From Cordilura impudica (Eukaryota; Arthropoda; Insecta; Diptera; Scathophagidae), in assembly GCA_963682025.1 (NCBI GenBank), contig OY821519.1, positions 159,085,457 to 159,149,456 on the forward strand: a stretch of 64,000 nt of DNA, read 5' to 3'. A program made the translations under genes and the position numbers. The first letter of the stretch is position 1, and each line of letters begins with the position of its first letter. The notes beneath the pieces are model-generated. The model searched no databases, was not told the DNA's origin, and saw only the letters and a list, made by a program, of their open reading frames with translations. This document shows positions 53,691 through 63,650 of this stretch, in pieces.

Positions 53691-54142
53691 AAATTTTACA
53701 ATTAGAAAAAATTTCCTTTGCAAGTTTTGAAATTTTCGGAAAGTTGTAATATTTGTTTTACGTTTTCTTGGGCAGCTCTATGCGCTTTGTTGTGTTCAGA
53801 ACCAACAATTTCTCTCTGTTCATTAAGTACCAAAATTTAGTACCCGGAAACTGTCTAAGTCATGTTGCAAGGATGCCAAACTTGGGAGAGCGCAGTATAT
53901 TGCATATACCACATTTGGGTTAACTGCATCCCGGTGTGTTTCAAAGAGTTCGTTATTTTCAATAAATTGGATATTGTCTTCTTTTCTTTCCGAAAATTAC
54001 AAAGGCAAGCAATGAGGCTTGTTCAGCCTCTTCAATAACGCTCCACCGTTCGAGTTTCGCATTTGGGTTTCGGTCTGAAAAGGCGGGGTTTTTAAAGCCC
54101 AAACTATTGCCAAAAGGTCTCTCTCTCTCATTCGTAGCATAA
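53691..54142 (-). pseudogene. pol: RNase H tail, linker and integrase zinc-region start
   Basis: Shifted frames show ASLLAFVIFGKK, FETHRDAVNPN and ALPSLASLQHDLDSF, the linker between RNase H and integrase in gypsy-group Pol. Then EHNKAHRAAQENVKQILQ (~53800-53745) is the first part of the integrase HHCC domain. The rest of integrase is absent. Confidence 0.55.
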
Positions 54143-55030
54143 TCACATTTCGGAGTCTTTTAATGTTCTAGAAATAAATTGCATCGATTTGCCATCTTGG
54201 GATAAGACTGCACCTAGACACAATGATGAAGCATCTGTCGTTAAATCTGGGTAATTAAGCATAACGTCTTCCGAAGTCAATATTTCCTTTAGTTTACTGA
54301 AACCAAGCAATCGACTTTCGTTAAGTATTATAACCTTTTTTTGAGCGGCTTGCACTAAAAAAGATCTTAATTGAAACAGGTTAGAAGGTGGAACGAATAT
54401 AAATTCCGTCGACACCTCGAAACCATGACATTCCACACTAGTCCTAAAAAATTTTGACTTTTCGACGGAAACGCACATACTACATATATGTGTTTTCTAT
54501 AGCTTCATGAGAACACCATTAACATTAATAAAGTGGTCATCTTCTAATTTCGAAAAAATTCACATCGTCGACATAAAAGCGGCATGATTTTCATATTTGT
54601 TCCATAAGAATGTCATCGATGGCCCTCTGAAACATACTTGGAGCATTTTTCAGCCCAGAAGGTAGTCTGCAGAATTAAGACTTCCCGTTGTTAACCGAAA
54701 AAGCAGTTTTCGCTCTATCTCTTTCTGCGAGTTCAATTTGATGAAAACCAGGGTAGTAAAATATTTAGCATTTCCCAAGTTTGATAGAATTACCGACATA
54801 TTCGGGATACGATATTAGTCCTTAATCGTAATTTCGTTAAGCTTTCGGAAATCCACCATTCGTTTCTTCCTGTTTCCTGATTCGTCCACGTTTGTCTTGT
54901 CTACGACCCAAATTGGGTTATTATAGGGTGACCTGGATGTTCGAATAATGTGGTCTGCCAGAAGTTGTCTAATCTCCTCGTTTACAAAGTCCGTTTACAT
55001 AGCCTCATCGGTTTGTGTCCGGATCGTAGC
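54143..55030 (-). pseudogene. pol: Reverse transcriptase and RNase H, gypsy/errantivirus-type
   Basis: RT N-side motifs appear near 54990-54800 ([38 protein letters not shown]). The palm is heavily mutated between 54780 and 54490. From 54478 an open frame of 111 residues has CVSVEKSKFF, the thumb FLVQAA and the RNase H start LTTDASSLCLGAVLSQDG and SRTLKDSE. YxDD is not legible. Inactive. Confidence 0.75.
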
Positions 55031-55039
55031 ATGTTTGTG

Positions 55040-55490
55040 TTATACGGTAGTGTTCCTTTTTTTTGGTCTGAAAAACTTCTTTGTTATTGTTAATAATATT
55101 CTTAAATTTGGTTCTAACAGACCCTGCACATTTTTCCCATCTACTATAATATGGTTCACATCTTTGCACCTCTCCGAGCCAGACTCGTAATTAATTGTCC
55201 CGTTTTTCAGGTCAATGTTGGCACTAACCTTTTTAAGAAAGTCTAACCCCACAATTGCATCAAATGTTGAAAGATTCTCTAGCACAAAAAAGTTGAATTT
55301 TTCCCAAAAAAATTTACGACACATTTTTTATTTATGTCATTCTTTCCGTGAATCGAGTGAACTGTAAAGGGATTATCGGTATCTTTGATACCTTTAACTT
55401 GTTTTCATGGCCTAATATAATTTTTCGATGTACCGCTGTCTATTAATATTTTCACTGCCTCCCCAGCAAGAACCCGTTCTATGAATGATA
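55040..55490 (-). pseudogene. pol: Aspartic protease, gypsy/errantivirus-type
   Basis: Active-site motif VKILIDSGTSKNYI at ~55460-55420. After a frame change the second half reads NLSTFDAIVGLDFLKKVSA and DLKNGTINYESG (55275-55180), the usual flap and helix end of gypsy proteases. Frame broken at ~55330-55410. Confidence 0.75.
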
Positions 55491-55579
55491 GCTGGGATCA
55501 TGTCCTAAAAAATTAATATTTTAAAGATCATTATCGATAGCATCGCCAGCTGTGATGGAATATTTTTCCACCTCATTTG

Positions 55580-56190
55580 TCACATGGTCCCGTTTGTCGG
55601 TCCAACCTGGTTGTTTTTTGTGGGTTGAAAATATTGGTTTCGACCGCTCTTGTACTGTCTGAACATTGAAGACGATGGATCAATATCCGTTGGTACTGGA
55701 ATATCCTGTCCTTTGACTTGGCCCGGATGTCTTTGAGGGTATGGGTATGAGTTTTTCTCGTTCAGTTGATTATTATTGGGAAATTTTCTAGTATCCTTTG
55801 CACTGTGAGCATCAATTCTATTTTTCTCGTCGATTCTGTTAGCAAAGGTGGTTGCAAAAACATATCGCTCGTGGTTGGATTCAAGTTCCTGTGCGAGTGC
55901 GAACGCTGTTGGTAGGTCCGCAGGTCGTGACGAGAATAAGATATCGCATAGAGATTTTCTTAAACCTGAAATAAAAGTACGGAGAGCATCCTTTCTATAC
56001 TTATCATTAAGCACATATACGACATCACTGTCGTACGTCATCAATGTCTTATTCGTCAACAATGTAAGTTTTCGTTCGACACTATCATAAAAATCCAAAA
56101 CCGACCTATTACCCTGCCTAAGCGTGCTTAACTCCTGCTCTATTTAATATATTGGTCGTTTATCCGCATATGTAAAGTCCAAGCGAGCAA
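55580..56190 (-). pseudogene. gag: Gag, gypsy/errantivirus-type, partial
   Basis: Capsid-region motifs typical of the gypsy group: DFYDSVERKLTLLTNK, ALRTFISGLRKSLCDILFSS and LAQELESNHERYVFA. The C-terminal part is polar (YPYPQRHPGQVKGQ) without an obvious zinc knuckle. The frame is open from 56098 to 55580; a matching stretch upstream to ~56185 is in frame apart from one stop at ~56145. The N-terminal third is missing. Confidence 0.8.
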
Positions 56191-56652
56191 TAATCACCCC
56201 TATTATGAATGTCGTCGTCGACACAAGTCACGTCGATGGCACAATAATGGTATTACAGTAGTCAATATTGACACATATCGATATCTATTGAGCGCCACTT
56301 AGTACTAAAAAATGCGACATTGAGTCGGCGTTGTGTTAAGTGACTCTGTTTTTGTCGACACAATCTTTGACAACAACTCAAACAAAATATTCTGCCGTTA
56401 GACTAAATTAAAAATTTAAGATGAAAAAAAAAATAAAAATAACAACTGCTAAGCAGTTTGCTTTATTAATCGCGGAACTTGAAAGCAAACCAGCTTTAGC
56501 AAAAGGGTTCCAATTTTCAATTTCAATTCAATTATATATTCTTCCTTTATTTACATATTTTAACAAATTTGATATTTACATATGAGATGTTATCTTTACA
56601 TATAGATATTGCAACAAATAATATATAAGATCCAAAGATATTATATAGTTTT
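56191..56652. other. Spacer with gtcgacac words
   Basis: 56199-56345 (cacccctattatg, gtcgtcgtcgacacaa, ggcgttgtgttaag) resembles, in inverse, 29300-29455 (gacgttgtcttgtgttg, gaataagggtgaatg), suggesting related small foldback elements. No gene. 56648-56652 is the left target duplication of the BEL element. Confidence 0.4.
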
Positions 56653-57079
56653 TGTTAACGCCACTCCCAAAATCCCCATGATTTTAAGATCTGGCAACAC
56701 TTAATTTTAGTTATAGATAAAAATTCTAATTCGGAATTATGTATAATATTTAACGAAACAAACGAAATGTCAAGACGCGTCCCTGAGCCTTCGCCATTTT
56801 ATTCTGAATTACATAACTTACAAGTTGGCTCATACGCTGTGTGCAGGAAGTTTTTAATTTAAAATTTAGGAAAAGTTTCTAGTGGTTTCCATACCAAAAA
56901 GTAGGTACCACATACATATCATTAAAAATATTTTTCAATTCCTAATTATTTTATTTTACTCAGGAATTTTAATATAAATACATTGATTGAATAAATTGAA
57001 TATTTTATGAAATCTTGTATTTTATTCAAAATCCAAGTGGAAGTCACTAGCGAAAGCGGCCGCCGTGCCTTGTTAACAT
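56653..57079 (+). repeat. 5' LTR of BEL/Pao element
   Basis: TGTTAACGCC...CCTTGTTAACA. Differs from the 3' LTR at very few positions (agacgcg against agatgcg near 56775; one length difference). Near-identity points to recent insertion, since both LTRs are identical at integration. Confidence 0.93.
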
Positions 57080-57165
57080 TTTAAAATTCTTTTTGCCGTC
57101 TACATCGCCTCTTCCTAGTTCACCTTTAGAGTCAACAACCTTGCCAATCTCGCAGTAAGTACAAA

Positions 57166-59079
57166 ATGGATTTATCAGATTCAGAGGGCCAACATCAACA
57201 AAATGATCACACTTGTTTACTATGTCCAAATCCTCCTGACAAACATATGACAACTTGCATTGAATGCCAGAGACAATGCCATTTAAGTTGTGCAAATGTC
57301 ACGAATGACATAACCTACAAGTGTCCACAATGTTCTGCCATAAGGCCAAATTCACCTGCACCAAGTGCCAAAAGTCGGTGTTCTGCTCGATCTTGCCTAT
57401 CACAATCGCGTAGAATTCAATTACAACTTCAGCGACTAGAAGAAGAACGAGCACTCAATTTTGAATCCAATCGCGAATATTTAAACAAAAAATATCAGCT
57501 TCTAGAAGAAGCTGAAGAAACGGACACTTCGTCCAACAATTCTCCGTCAGTCCAGAACTGGCTTCGAGAAATTCCTGATCAACAAAATTTATCAGAACAA
57601 CCTGATCGACAAACTGTGGTCAACACAAACGATAAAAGCACAGATCAACAGGCATCCATTTTGCCTGAAGCAACTGTTTATTGTGCTATGCCTTCACGGC
57701 AAATAAACTCCCAAGGCACAAATAAAACAACCATTTGCAATAATAAAACCCAATTACGACAGGAACACAATGTTTGTATTCCGCCACCGGTCCCAACTAC
57801 TACCATAAATTCTTACACAGTTCCAAATTGTACTATACACACAACCACCTCTAGTGGTTATCACCAACAAATGTGGCCAATTCAAACTGACGTCAATCAG
57901 CTTCCACCACGAGCTTCTACTTACCCGAACAACTCTTCATCTCAACCACCCACACTTAATTATAACACGAATTATTCAGATAATGTTCCACAAGCATTTA
58001 TTCAAAATGTACCAATTTCATCTACTATAAATATTCCACCATACTTACCAACGAATGCACCTTTCTATGAAGCTGTAAATTTCGAACCTCCTCGCAGACT
58101 GCTACAAAGCCACATAAATGCTAGACAATCCGTTCCGAAAGATTTACCTGTATTTTCTGGCTATCCAGAAGAATGGCCAGCATTTTATTCCACGTACGAA
58201 TGGTCGACCGCTACATGCGGCTTCACAAATGCAGAGAACTTGATTTGTCTGCAAAAAGCCTTAAAAGGTGATGCCTTTCATAGCGTCCATCAAATGTTGG
58301 TTCATCCTTCAAATGTACCTGGGGTAATTCAGGTACTCCGCTTGCTATATGGCCAACCTGAGAAAATAGTTAATTCAATTAAAAATAAAATACAAACATC
58401 ACCAACTGTTGATGAAAATAATTTAAGAACTCTTACCTGTTTCGCCATAAATGTCCGCAATCTTATCTCTACTATAAACGCCAGTAATTTGTGTGACGAA
58501 TTAAACAATTCATCACTTCTTTTTGATTTGACACAGAAACTCCCCCCATCGTATCAAATGCAATGGGCGAATCAAAAAATGCAATTGATAAACCAAAACA
58601 AAAAACCCAATTTGGCAGAATTTGACAAATGGATCTTTAACCTTGGCATCACTGCAAGCAGTATAACAGTTACCCACTGTTCGAATAAAATAAACAAAGA
58701 AAAAACAAACATAAATAAAAAAGCATATGTGTATTCTCATGACGAACATAAATGTTTTGTTTGTAACAACAATTGTAAAGCAGTGGCTAGTTGTCAAAAA
58801 TTTCTCTCTCTAGATCGTGGTGAGAAATGGAATGTGTTGAGAAAACACAAACTATGTAAGTTTTGTTTGTGTAAACACAAATTCGACTGTCAACGAAAAA
58901 AGAAATGCGGAAAGGAAGGTTGCGAATATTTTCACCACCCGTCATTACATCGATATTCTGAGCAGTCAAATTATAAAAAAAAACAGCGAAATGTCACATT
59001 CAAATATAAACAACACACAAGACGTTGTAAAAGAAAGTATAAACAACCACAATGTAAATATCAAAGATATTTTGTTTAA
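57166..59079 (+). CDS. gag: BEL/Pao Gag with N-terminal PHD-type finger
   Basis: 637-residue open frame from ATG 57166. Residues 17-56 form a zinc finger with C17/C20, C31/C34, H39/C42 and C53/C56, the C4HC3 pattern of PHD fingers. Residues ~85-125 are a coiled coil (RIQLQLQRLEEERALNFES), then a long Q/N/P/T-rich linker. The Pao capsid region is at ~325-500 (LPVFSGYPEEWPAFYSTYEW, LKGDAFHS, LLYGQPEKIVNSI). The BEL-type cysteine-rich knuckle region is at ~525-590 (CFVCN, HKLCKFCLCKHKFDC, CEYFHHPSLH). After residue ~600 the frame leaves the pol frame at an A9 run (58975-58983), so the last ~35 residues are probably not the original ones. Confidence 0.88.
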   Translation: MDLSDSEGQHQQNDHTCLLCPNPPDKHMTTCIECQRQCHLSCANVTNDITYKCPQCSAIRPNSPAPSAKSRCSARSCLSQSRRIQLQLQRLEEERALNFESNREYLNKKYQLLEEAEETDTSSNNSPSVQNWLREIPDQQNLSEQPDRQTVVNTNDKSTDQQASILPEATVYCAMPSRQINSQGTNKTTICNNKTQLRQEHNVCIPPPVPTTTINSYTVPNCTIHTTTSSGYHQQMWPIQTDVNQLPPRASTYPNNSSSQPPTLNYNTNYSDNVPQAFIQNVPISSTINIPPYLPTNAPFYEAVNFEPPRRLLQSHINARQSVPKDLPVFSGYPEEWPAFYSTYEWSTATCGFTNAENLICLQKALKGDAFHSVHQMLVHPSNVPGVIQVLRLLYGQPEKIVNSIKNKIQTSPTVDENNLRTLTCFAINVRNLISTINASNLCDELNNSSLLFDLTQKLPPSYQMQWANQKMQLINQNKKPNLAEFDKWIFNLGITASSITVTHCSNKINKEKTNINKKAYVYSHDEHKCFVCNNNCKAVASCQKFLSLDRGEKWNVLRKHKLCKFCLCKHKFDCQRKKKCGKEGCEYFHHPSLHRYSEQSNYKKKQRNVTFKYKQHTRRCKRKYKQPQCKYQRYFV

Positions 59080-59779
59080 AATAATTCCAATTAAAATATA
59101 CGGAAAAAATGAGACTCTGGATGCATTTGCCTTTATTGATGAAGGATCGTCAATTAGTTTAATAGACGAATCATTGGCAAAGCAGCTAGAAATAAATGGA
59201 ATATCTAACCCATTGTGTCTGCGGTGGATTGGAGGTATCAAAAGAAACGAAAACAGTTCACAAAAACTAACAATTGATATTTCAGGTGTAAATAAAAAGC
59301 ATGTGACCATCAACGTTTCTACAGTAAAATCTTTAAATTTACCGACGCAGTCATTAGACTATAAAACGCTGTCGCAACGTTACAGCCACCTTCAAAACTT
59401 GCCTGTACAAAGCTACACAGATGCTGTGCCAAAAATATTGATCGGGTTAAATAATTTCGATCTTGGAATTTCAAGTAAAATCCGTGAGGGATCTCCACAT
59501 GAGGCTGTAGCTGTTTGTACAAAACTTGGATGGTTGGTGTATGGCACTGTTGCGGAAAACAAAAATACATGTAAGCATTTCAATTTTCATATATGTGATT
59601 GCTCTAAGGCCGATAATGAGTTAGATGAGTTGGTAAGAAGTTTTTATGCCCTTGATAGTGTAGGAATTAGCATGAAAACCCCTATTATACCAAACGTAAA
59701 CATAATGGTCATTTCGAGGTTCCATTGTTATGGAAATTTGATTCAATTCAGTTTCCGGATACATACGACATGGCCCTGA
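58984..59779 (+). pseudogene. pol: BEL/Pao protease region, frameshifted against gag and RT
   Basis: Overlaps the end of the gag frame by ~90 bp. The Pao-type active site is DAFAFIDEGSSISLID (DEG at residues 50-52 counted from ATG 58991) rather than DTG. Then RWIGGIKRNENSS and PKILIGLNNFDLG follow, and TKLGWLVYG in the RT-proximal linker. The frame leaves the RT frame near 59690-59706 and stops at 59779. A one-base indel at each side would account for it. Confidence 0.85.
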
Positions 59780-61041
59780 AAAGGCTTTTATGCCTGGAAA
59801 GAAAGTTGCTTCAAAATGTTGAACTTTTAAATATTTTTAAAGACACAATTTCTAAATATTCCTCGAAGGGATACATACGTAAATTAAACAATAATGAAAT
59901 TGTCCGAGTTGATGGGAAAATATGGTATCTTCCAATTTTCGCTGTTTTTAATAAGAACAAACCCGGTAAAACGCGAGTCGTTTGGGATGCAGCGGCAAAG
60001 TCAAATGGATTATCGTTGAATTCATTTCTTTTGAAAGGTCCTGACTATTTGGCGTCGTTACCATCAATTATTTTTAAATTCCGTCAAAAATCTATTGCCA
60101 TATGTGGAGACATTGAGGAGATGTTCCATCAAATTTATATAAGGCCTGAAGATCGTGACGTACAGCGGTTTCTGTGGCGTGAATGCATGCAAGATAATGC
60201 TCCTGATGTCTACGTAATGGACGTAATGATATTTGGTGCCACATGTGCTCCAAGCATTTCTCAGTATATAAAAAATTTAAATGCCACTCAATTCGAGAAT
60301 GATTTTCCAATAGCAGCAAAGTCAATTAAAGAAAACCATTATGTAGACGATCTTCTTGATTCCGTCAATACTCCGCAAGAGGCTACACAACTTATTTCTG
60401 ATGTATCTTATGTTCATCGTCAGGCCGGGTTTAATATACGAAACTGGATTTCGAACGACAAGGTAGTAATGAAATCTCTTCCGACCACCGATTCAAAAGG
60501 GATTAAGTGCTTGAATTCAAAAGAACAAAAACAAGTAGAAAAGGTTCTCGGTGTATTTTGGGAACATCAAGGGGATATGATAACGTTTAAAATATCAACG
60601 TGGCTAATGGAAAGCGATATTTTTTCGGGCATGAGAACACCAACCAAACGAGAAGTCCTCAGATTAGTAATGTCAATTTACGACCCCCTTGGTCTTATCG
60701 GACATATAATAATGTATGTGAAAATACTTATGCAAGAAGTCTGGCGATCGAAAATTGAGTGGGATGAAAAGATTTCACCTGAAATAAAAATAAAATGGAC
60801 CCAATGGGTCAATATTTTACCTGATATACAAAACATAAAAATTCCTCGATGCTATTTGAAATGTTTTGAAAATTACAATGACATCGAAGTTCAACTGCAT
60901 ACCTTTGTGGACGCTAGTAAAGATGGATATGCAGCAATGTGCTATTTCAGACTGAAAAAAGATAAAAGACATCGTTTGTTCTCTTATTGGATCAAAAACC
61001 AGAGTTGCACCTATAAAGATTACATCTGTTCCACGGCTTGA
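59707..61041 (+). pseudogene. pol: BEL/Pao reverse transcriptase and start of RNase H
   Basis: Open from ~59707; the 438-residue frame counted from 59725 has KTRVVWDAAAKSNG and SLNSFLLKGPD, then GDIEEMFHQIYI with the first catalytic Asp. FLWRE and FGATCAPS precede YVDD at residues 206-209 (HYVDDLLDS). The connection has VLGVFW and IYDPLGLIGH. RNase H opens with HTFVDASKDGYAAMCYF. The frame changes at ~60990-61000 (A5 run) and stops at 61041. All visible RT catalytic residues are intact. Confidence 0.9.
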
Positions 61042-61903
61042 ACTTATGGCTGCCCTAATAGGAGCCCGTTTTGCTAAATATATTATGGAAAATCATGAAA
61101 TTAAAATTTTTAAAAAATATTATTGGTCCGATTCAAAAACTGTACTAAGCTGGATAAATTCTGATCACCGAAAGTATCATCAGTTTGTTGCTTTCAGAAT
61201 CACAGAAATTCTGGAATTATCTTCAATAAAAGACTGGAAATGGGTTCCAAGCAAGCAAAATGTGGCTGATGATGCTACAAAATGGTCGAAATTTCCTAAC
61301 ATTTCAGAATCGAGTCGGTGGTTGACAGGCCCGGATTTTTTGTTCTTACCTGAAGAAGATTGGCCTCAAACAGAAGCTCAACATGAGGGTACAGAAGAAG
61401 AACGTGTTTACCATTCCTTTAGAATTACAAAATCAGAGATAATATTTAATGTTTTCAGATTTTCAAAATGGACACGTCTTGTAAGAACTGCAGCATATGT
61501 TCTACGTTTTGTTCAGAATTGTCGCAATGCTGATAAACAAACCGGCGAGTTAACTCAAGAGGAGTTATTAAAGGCTGAACATATTTTATTTATGCAATCT
61601 CAAGCTGAAAACTATTTTACAGAAATTGCGTATCTGAAGTCCAACCAAGTCATATCTAAATCTAGCGATATCTATAATAAATCACCATACTTAGAGGATG
61701 GAATTTTACGAGTGGAATGTAGAATTGATTTCGCAGATGTACCAATGGAACGAAAACGTCCCATAATTTTACCTAGAAAAAATTATATAACCAAATTGAT
61801 TTTGTTATATTACCACGAGAAATTCTATCATATGAATCACGAGACTGCTATTAATGAAATCAGACAGAAATTTTCTATTTCGCGACTTCGTGCAACATTT
61901 TAA
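61000..61903 (+). pseudogene. pol: BEL/Pao RNase H remainder and integrase zinc domain
   Basis: Reads VPRLELMAALIGARFA, then WSDSKTVLSWI with the RNase H Asp, and WVPSKQNVADDATKW. A linker follows (YVLRFVQNCRN). The integrase region begins with PIILPRKNYITKLILLYYH and HMNHETAINEIRQKF with the two His. TAA at 61901-61903 interrupts the frame inside the HHCC domain; the reading continues in the same frame at 61904 with the Cys pair CQMC. A single substitution would explain this stop. Confidence 0.88.
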
Positions 61904-62977
61904 TCGATTATTAGTCTGTGCCAAATGTGTAAAATTCGGAAAGCTGTTCCCCAAAATCCACAGATGGCAAGATTGCCTCGCGCTCGTGTCGCATCATTTG
62001 CGGCACCATTTACGTTCACTGGAATTGACTTTTTTGGGCCCATCCTGGTCACTGTGAACCGACATAAAGAGAAACGCTATGGTTGTATGTTCACTTGTTT
62101 GACTGTAAGAGCGGTTCATATCGAGGTTGCACATTCCCTGACTACAAGCTCCTGCATTTTAGCGATTCGCAATTTCATGGCTAGGAGGGGAATTCCTCAC
62201 GAATTCTTCAGCGACAACGGGACGAATTTCGTCGGTGCAGAGAGAGAGCTGCGCGAGTCCATAACAGAAGTTGATAAAAATGAGTTGGTGAAAACATTTA
62301 CAACTGCGACAACAAGATGGAATTTTAACCCACCGGCTTCACCTCATATGGGAGGTGCGTGGGAGCGTTTGATACGCTCCATTAAAACTATTTTGTATAA
62401 AATTATGCCGTCAAGGTCTCCTTCTGATGAACTTTTACTAAGTATGCTGTTAGAGGTAGAAAATATAATTAATTCGAGGCCGCTTGCATACGTTCCTGTG
62501 GATGAAGATACTGCAGAAGCTTTAACACCAAATCACTTTCTGGTGGGAAATTCTAGTGGACTGAAGCCGATGTCAGTATGCAGCGATAGTGGCATATTGT
62601 TAAAACAAAACTGGTTAGTTTCTCAACAATATGCGAATATATTTTGGAAGAAATGGCTGGCGGAATATTTACCGTCATTAACTTGTAGGTCTAAATGGCA
62701 CGAACGAACAAAACCATTATGTCATGGGGACCTAGTGATCATTGTTGACTCTTCTCTTCCCCGCAACGTCTGGCTGCGTGGTAAAGTCTTGGAGACTAGA
62801 TTGGCAAGTGACGGACAGGTACGATGTGCAAAAGTACTGACTCAACATGGAATTCTAGAGAGGCCTGCGGCGAAGCTGGCGATTTTGGATGTTGCTCCTG
62901 AGCGAGAGTCTGACGGCGAAGAAGCTTCTTGCCATACTGCGGGGGGAATGTTAACGCCACTCCCAAAATCCCCATGA
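61904..62977 (+). pseudogene. pol: BEL/Pao integrase core and C-terminal domain
   Basis: Same frame as the previous segment. The catalytic triad is present: D in FTGIDFFGP, D in FFSDNGTNF, E in GGAWERLIRS. The middle part has ILEVENIINSRPLAYV-type motifs and TPNHFLVG, and the tail has DLVIIVD, NVWLRGKVLET, DGQVRCAKV and ERPAAKLAIL. The stop lies 29 bp inside the 3' LTR (62977), which is common when the ORF runs through the polypurine tract. The first ATG in this segment is 61925, but no independent start is implied. Confidence 0.9.
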
Positions 62978-63374
62978 TTTTAAGATCTGGCAACACTTAA
63001 TTTTAGTTATAGATAAAAATTCTAATTCGGAATTATGTATAATATTTAACGAAACAAACGAAATGTCAAGATGCGTCCCTGAGCCTTCGCCATTTTATTC
63101 TGAATTACATAACTTACAAGTTGGCTCATACGCTGTGTGCAGGAAGTTTTTAATTTAAAATTTAGGAAAAGTTTCTAGTGGTTTCCATACCAAAAAGTAG
63201 GTACCACATACATATCATTAAAAATATTTTTCAATTCCTAATTATTTTATTTTACTCAGGAATTTTAATATAAATACATTGATTGAATAAATTGAATATT
63301 TTATGAAATCTTGTATTTTATTCAAAATCCAAGTGGAAGTCACTAGCGAAAGCGGCCGCCGTGCCTTGTTAACA
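62949..63374 (+). repeat. 3' LTR of BEL/Pao element
   Basis: TGTTAACGCC at 62949 after a polypurine tract; ends CTTGTTAACA at 63374; flanked by GTTTT. Confidence 0.93.
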
Positions 63375-63599
63375 GTTTTTATTTTATTTTTTTAATGATT
63401 TTTTAAAGGAAAATGCGAGGAAAAAACCTTTATATGATTTAATATATTCAAATACTATCTGAAAATGTTTATATGCTTATAGGAGGTTTATTAGTAATAA
63501 TAGACCTCTATAAGCATATAATTTTCAATTTGGTGATTTCTTTTTTAATTTTACGTTATTTCTATTGTAAGGACCCAATTTTGTACGGACCAAAATTGG
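63375..63599. other. AT-rich spacer with long hairpin
   Basis: Arms 63461-63488 and 63503-63526 are inverse (gaaaat..tatatgcttata.gaggt), giving a ~24-bp stem with one or two bulges and a ~15-nt loop (ttattagtaataat). No gene. Confidence 0.7.
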
Positions 63600-63641
63600 C
63601 CACACAAACGAGCTCCAGAGCCACACAAACGAGCTCCAGAG
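63600..63641. repeat. 21-bp tandem repeat, two units
   Basis: ccacacaaacgagctccagag at 63600-63620 and 63621-63641. Leads into the satellite after a short ggaggtaagg spacer. Confidence 0.9.
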
Positions 63642-63650
63642 GAGGTAAGG

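Larger units (their letters stand above)
53691..56190 (-). mobile_element. Degraded gypsy/errantivirus-type element, minus strand
   Basis: From right to left: gag (56190-55580), protease (55490-55040), RT and RNase H (55030-54143), RNase H-integrase linker and start of the integrase zinc region (54140-53691). All parts are broken by stops and indels. No LTR or envelope part is seen. Lineage is inferred from Gag and linker motifs of the insect gypsy group. Confidence 0.8.
56653..63374 (+). mobile_element. Full-length BEL/Pao LTR retrotransposon, 6722 bp, GTTTT target duplication
   Basis: LTRs of 427 and 426 bp begin TGTTAAC and end GTTAACA. Flanking GTTTT at 56648-56652 and 63375-63379 is a 5-bp target duplication, the usual size for BEL/Pao. 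Gag, Pao-type protease, RT, RNase H and integrase follow in order, with a polypurine tract (gcggggggaa, 62939-62948) before the 3' LTR. At least three frame changes and one stop break gag-pol. I did not recognise a primer-binding site after 57079. Confidence 0.95.
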
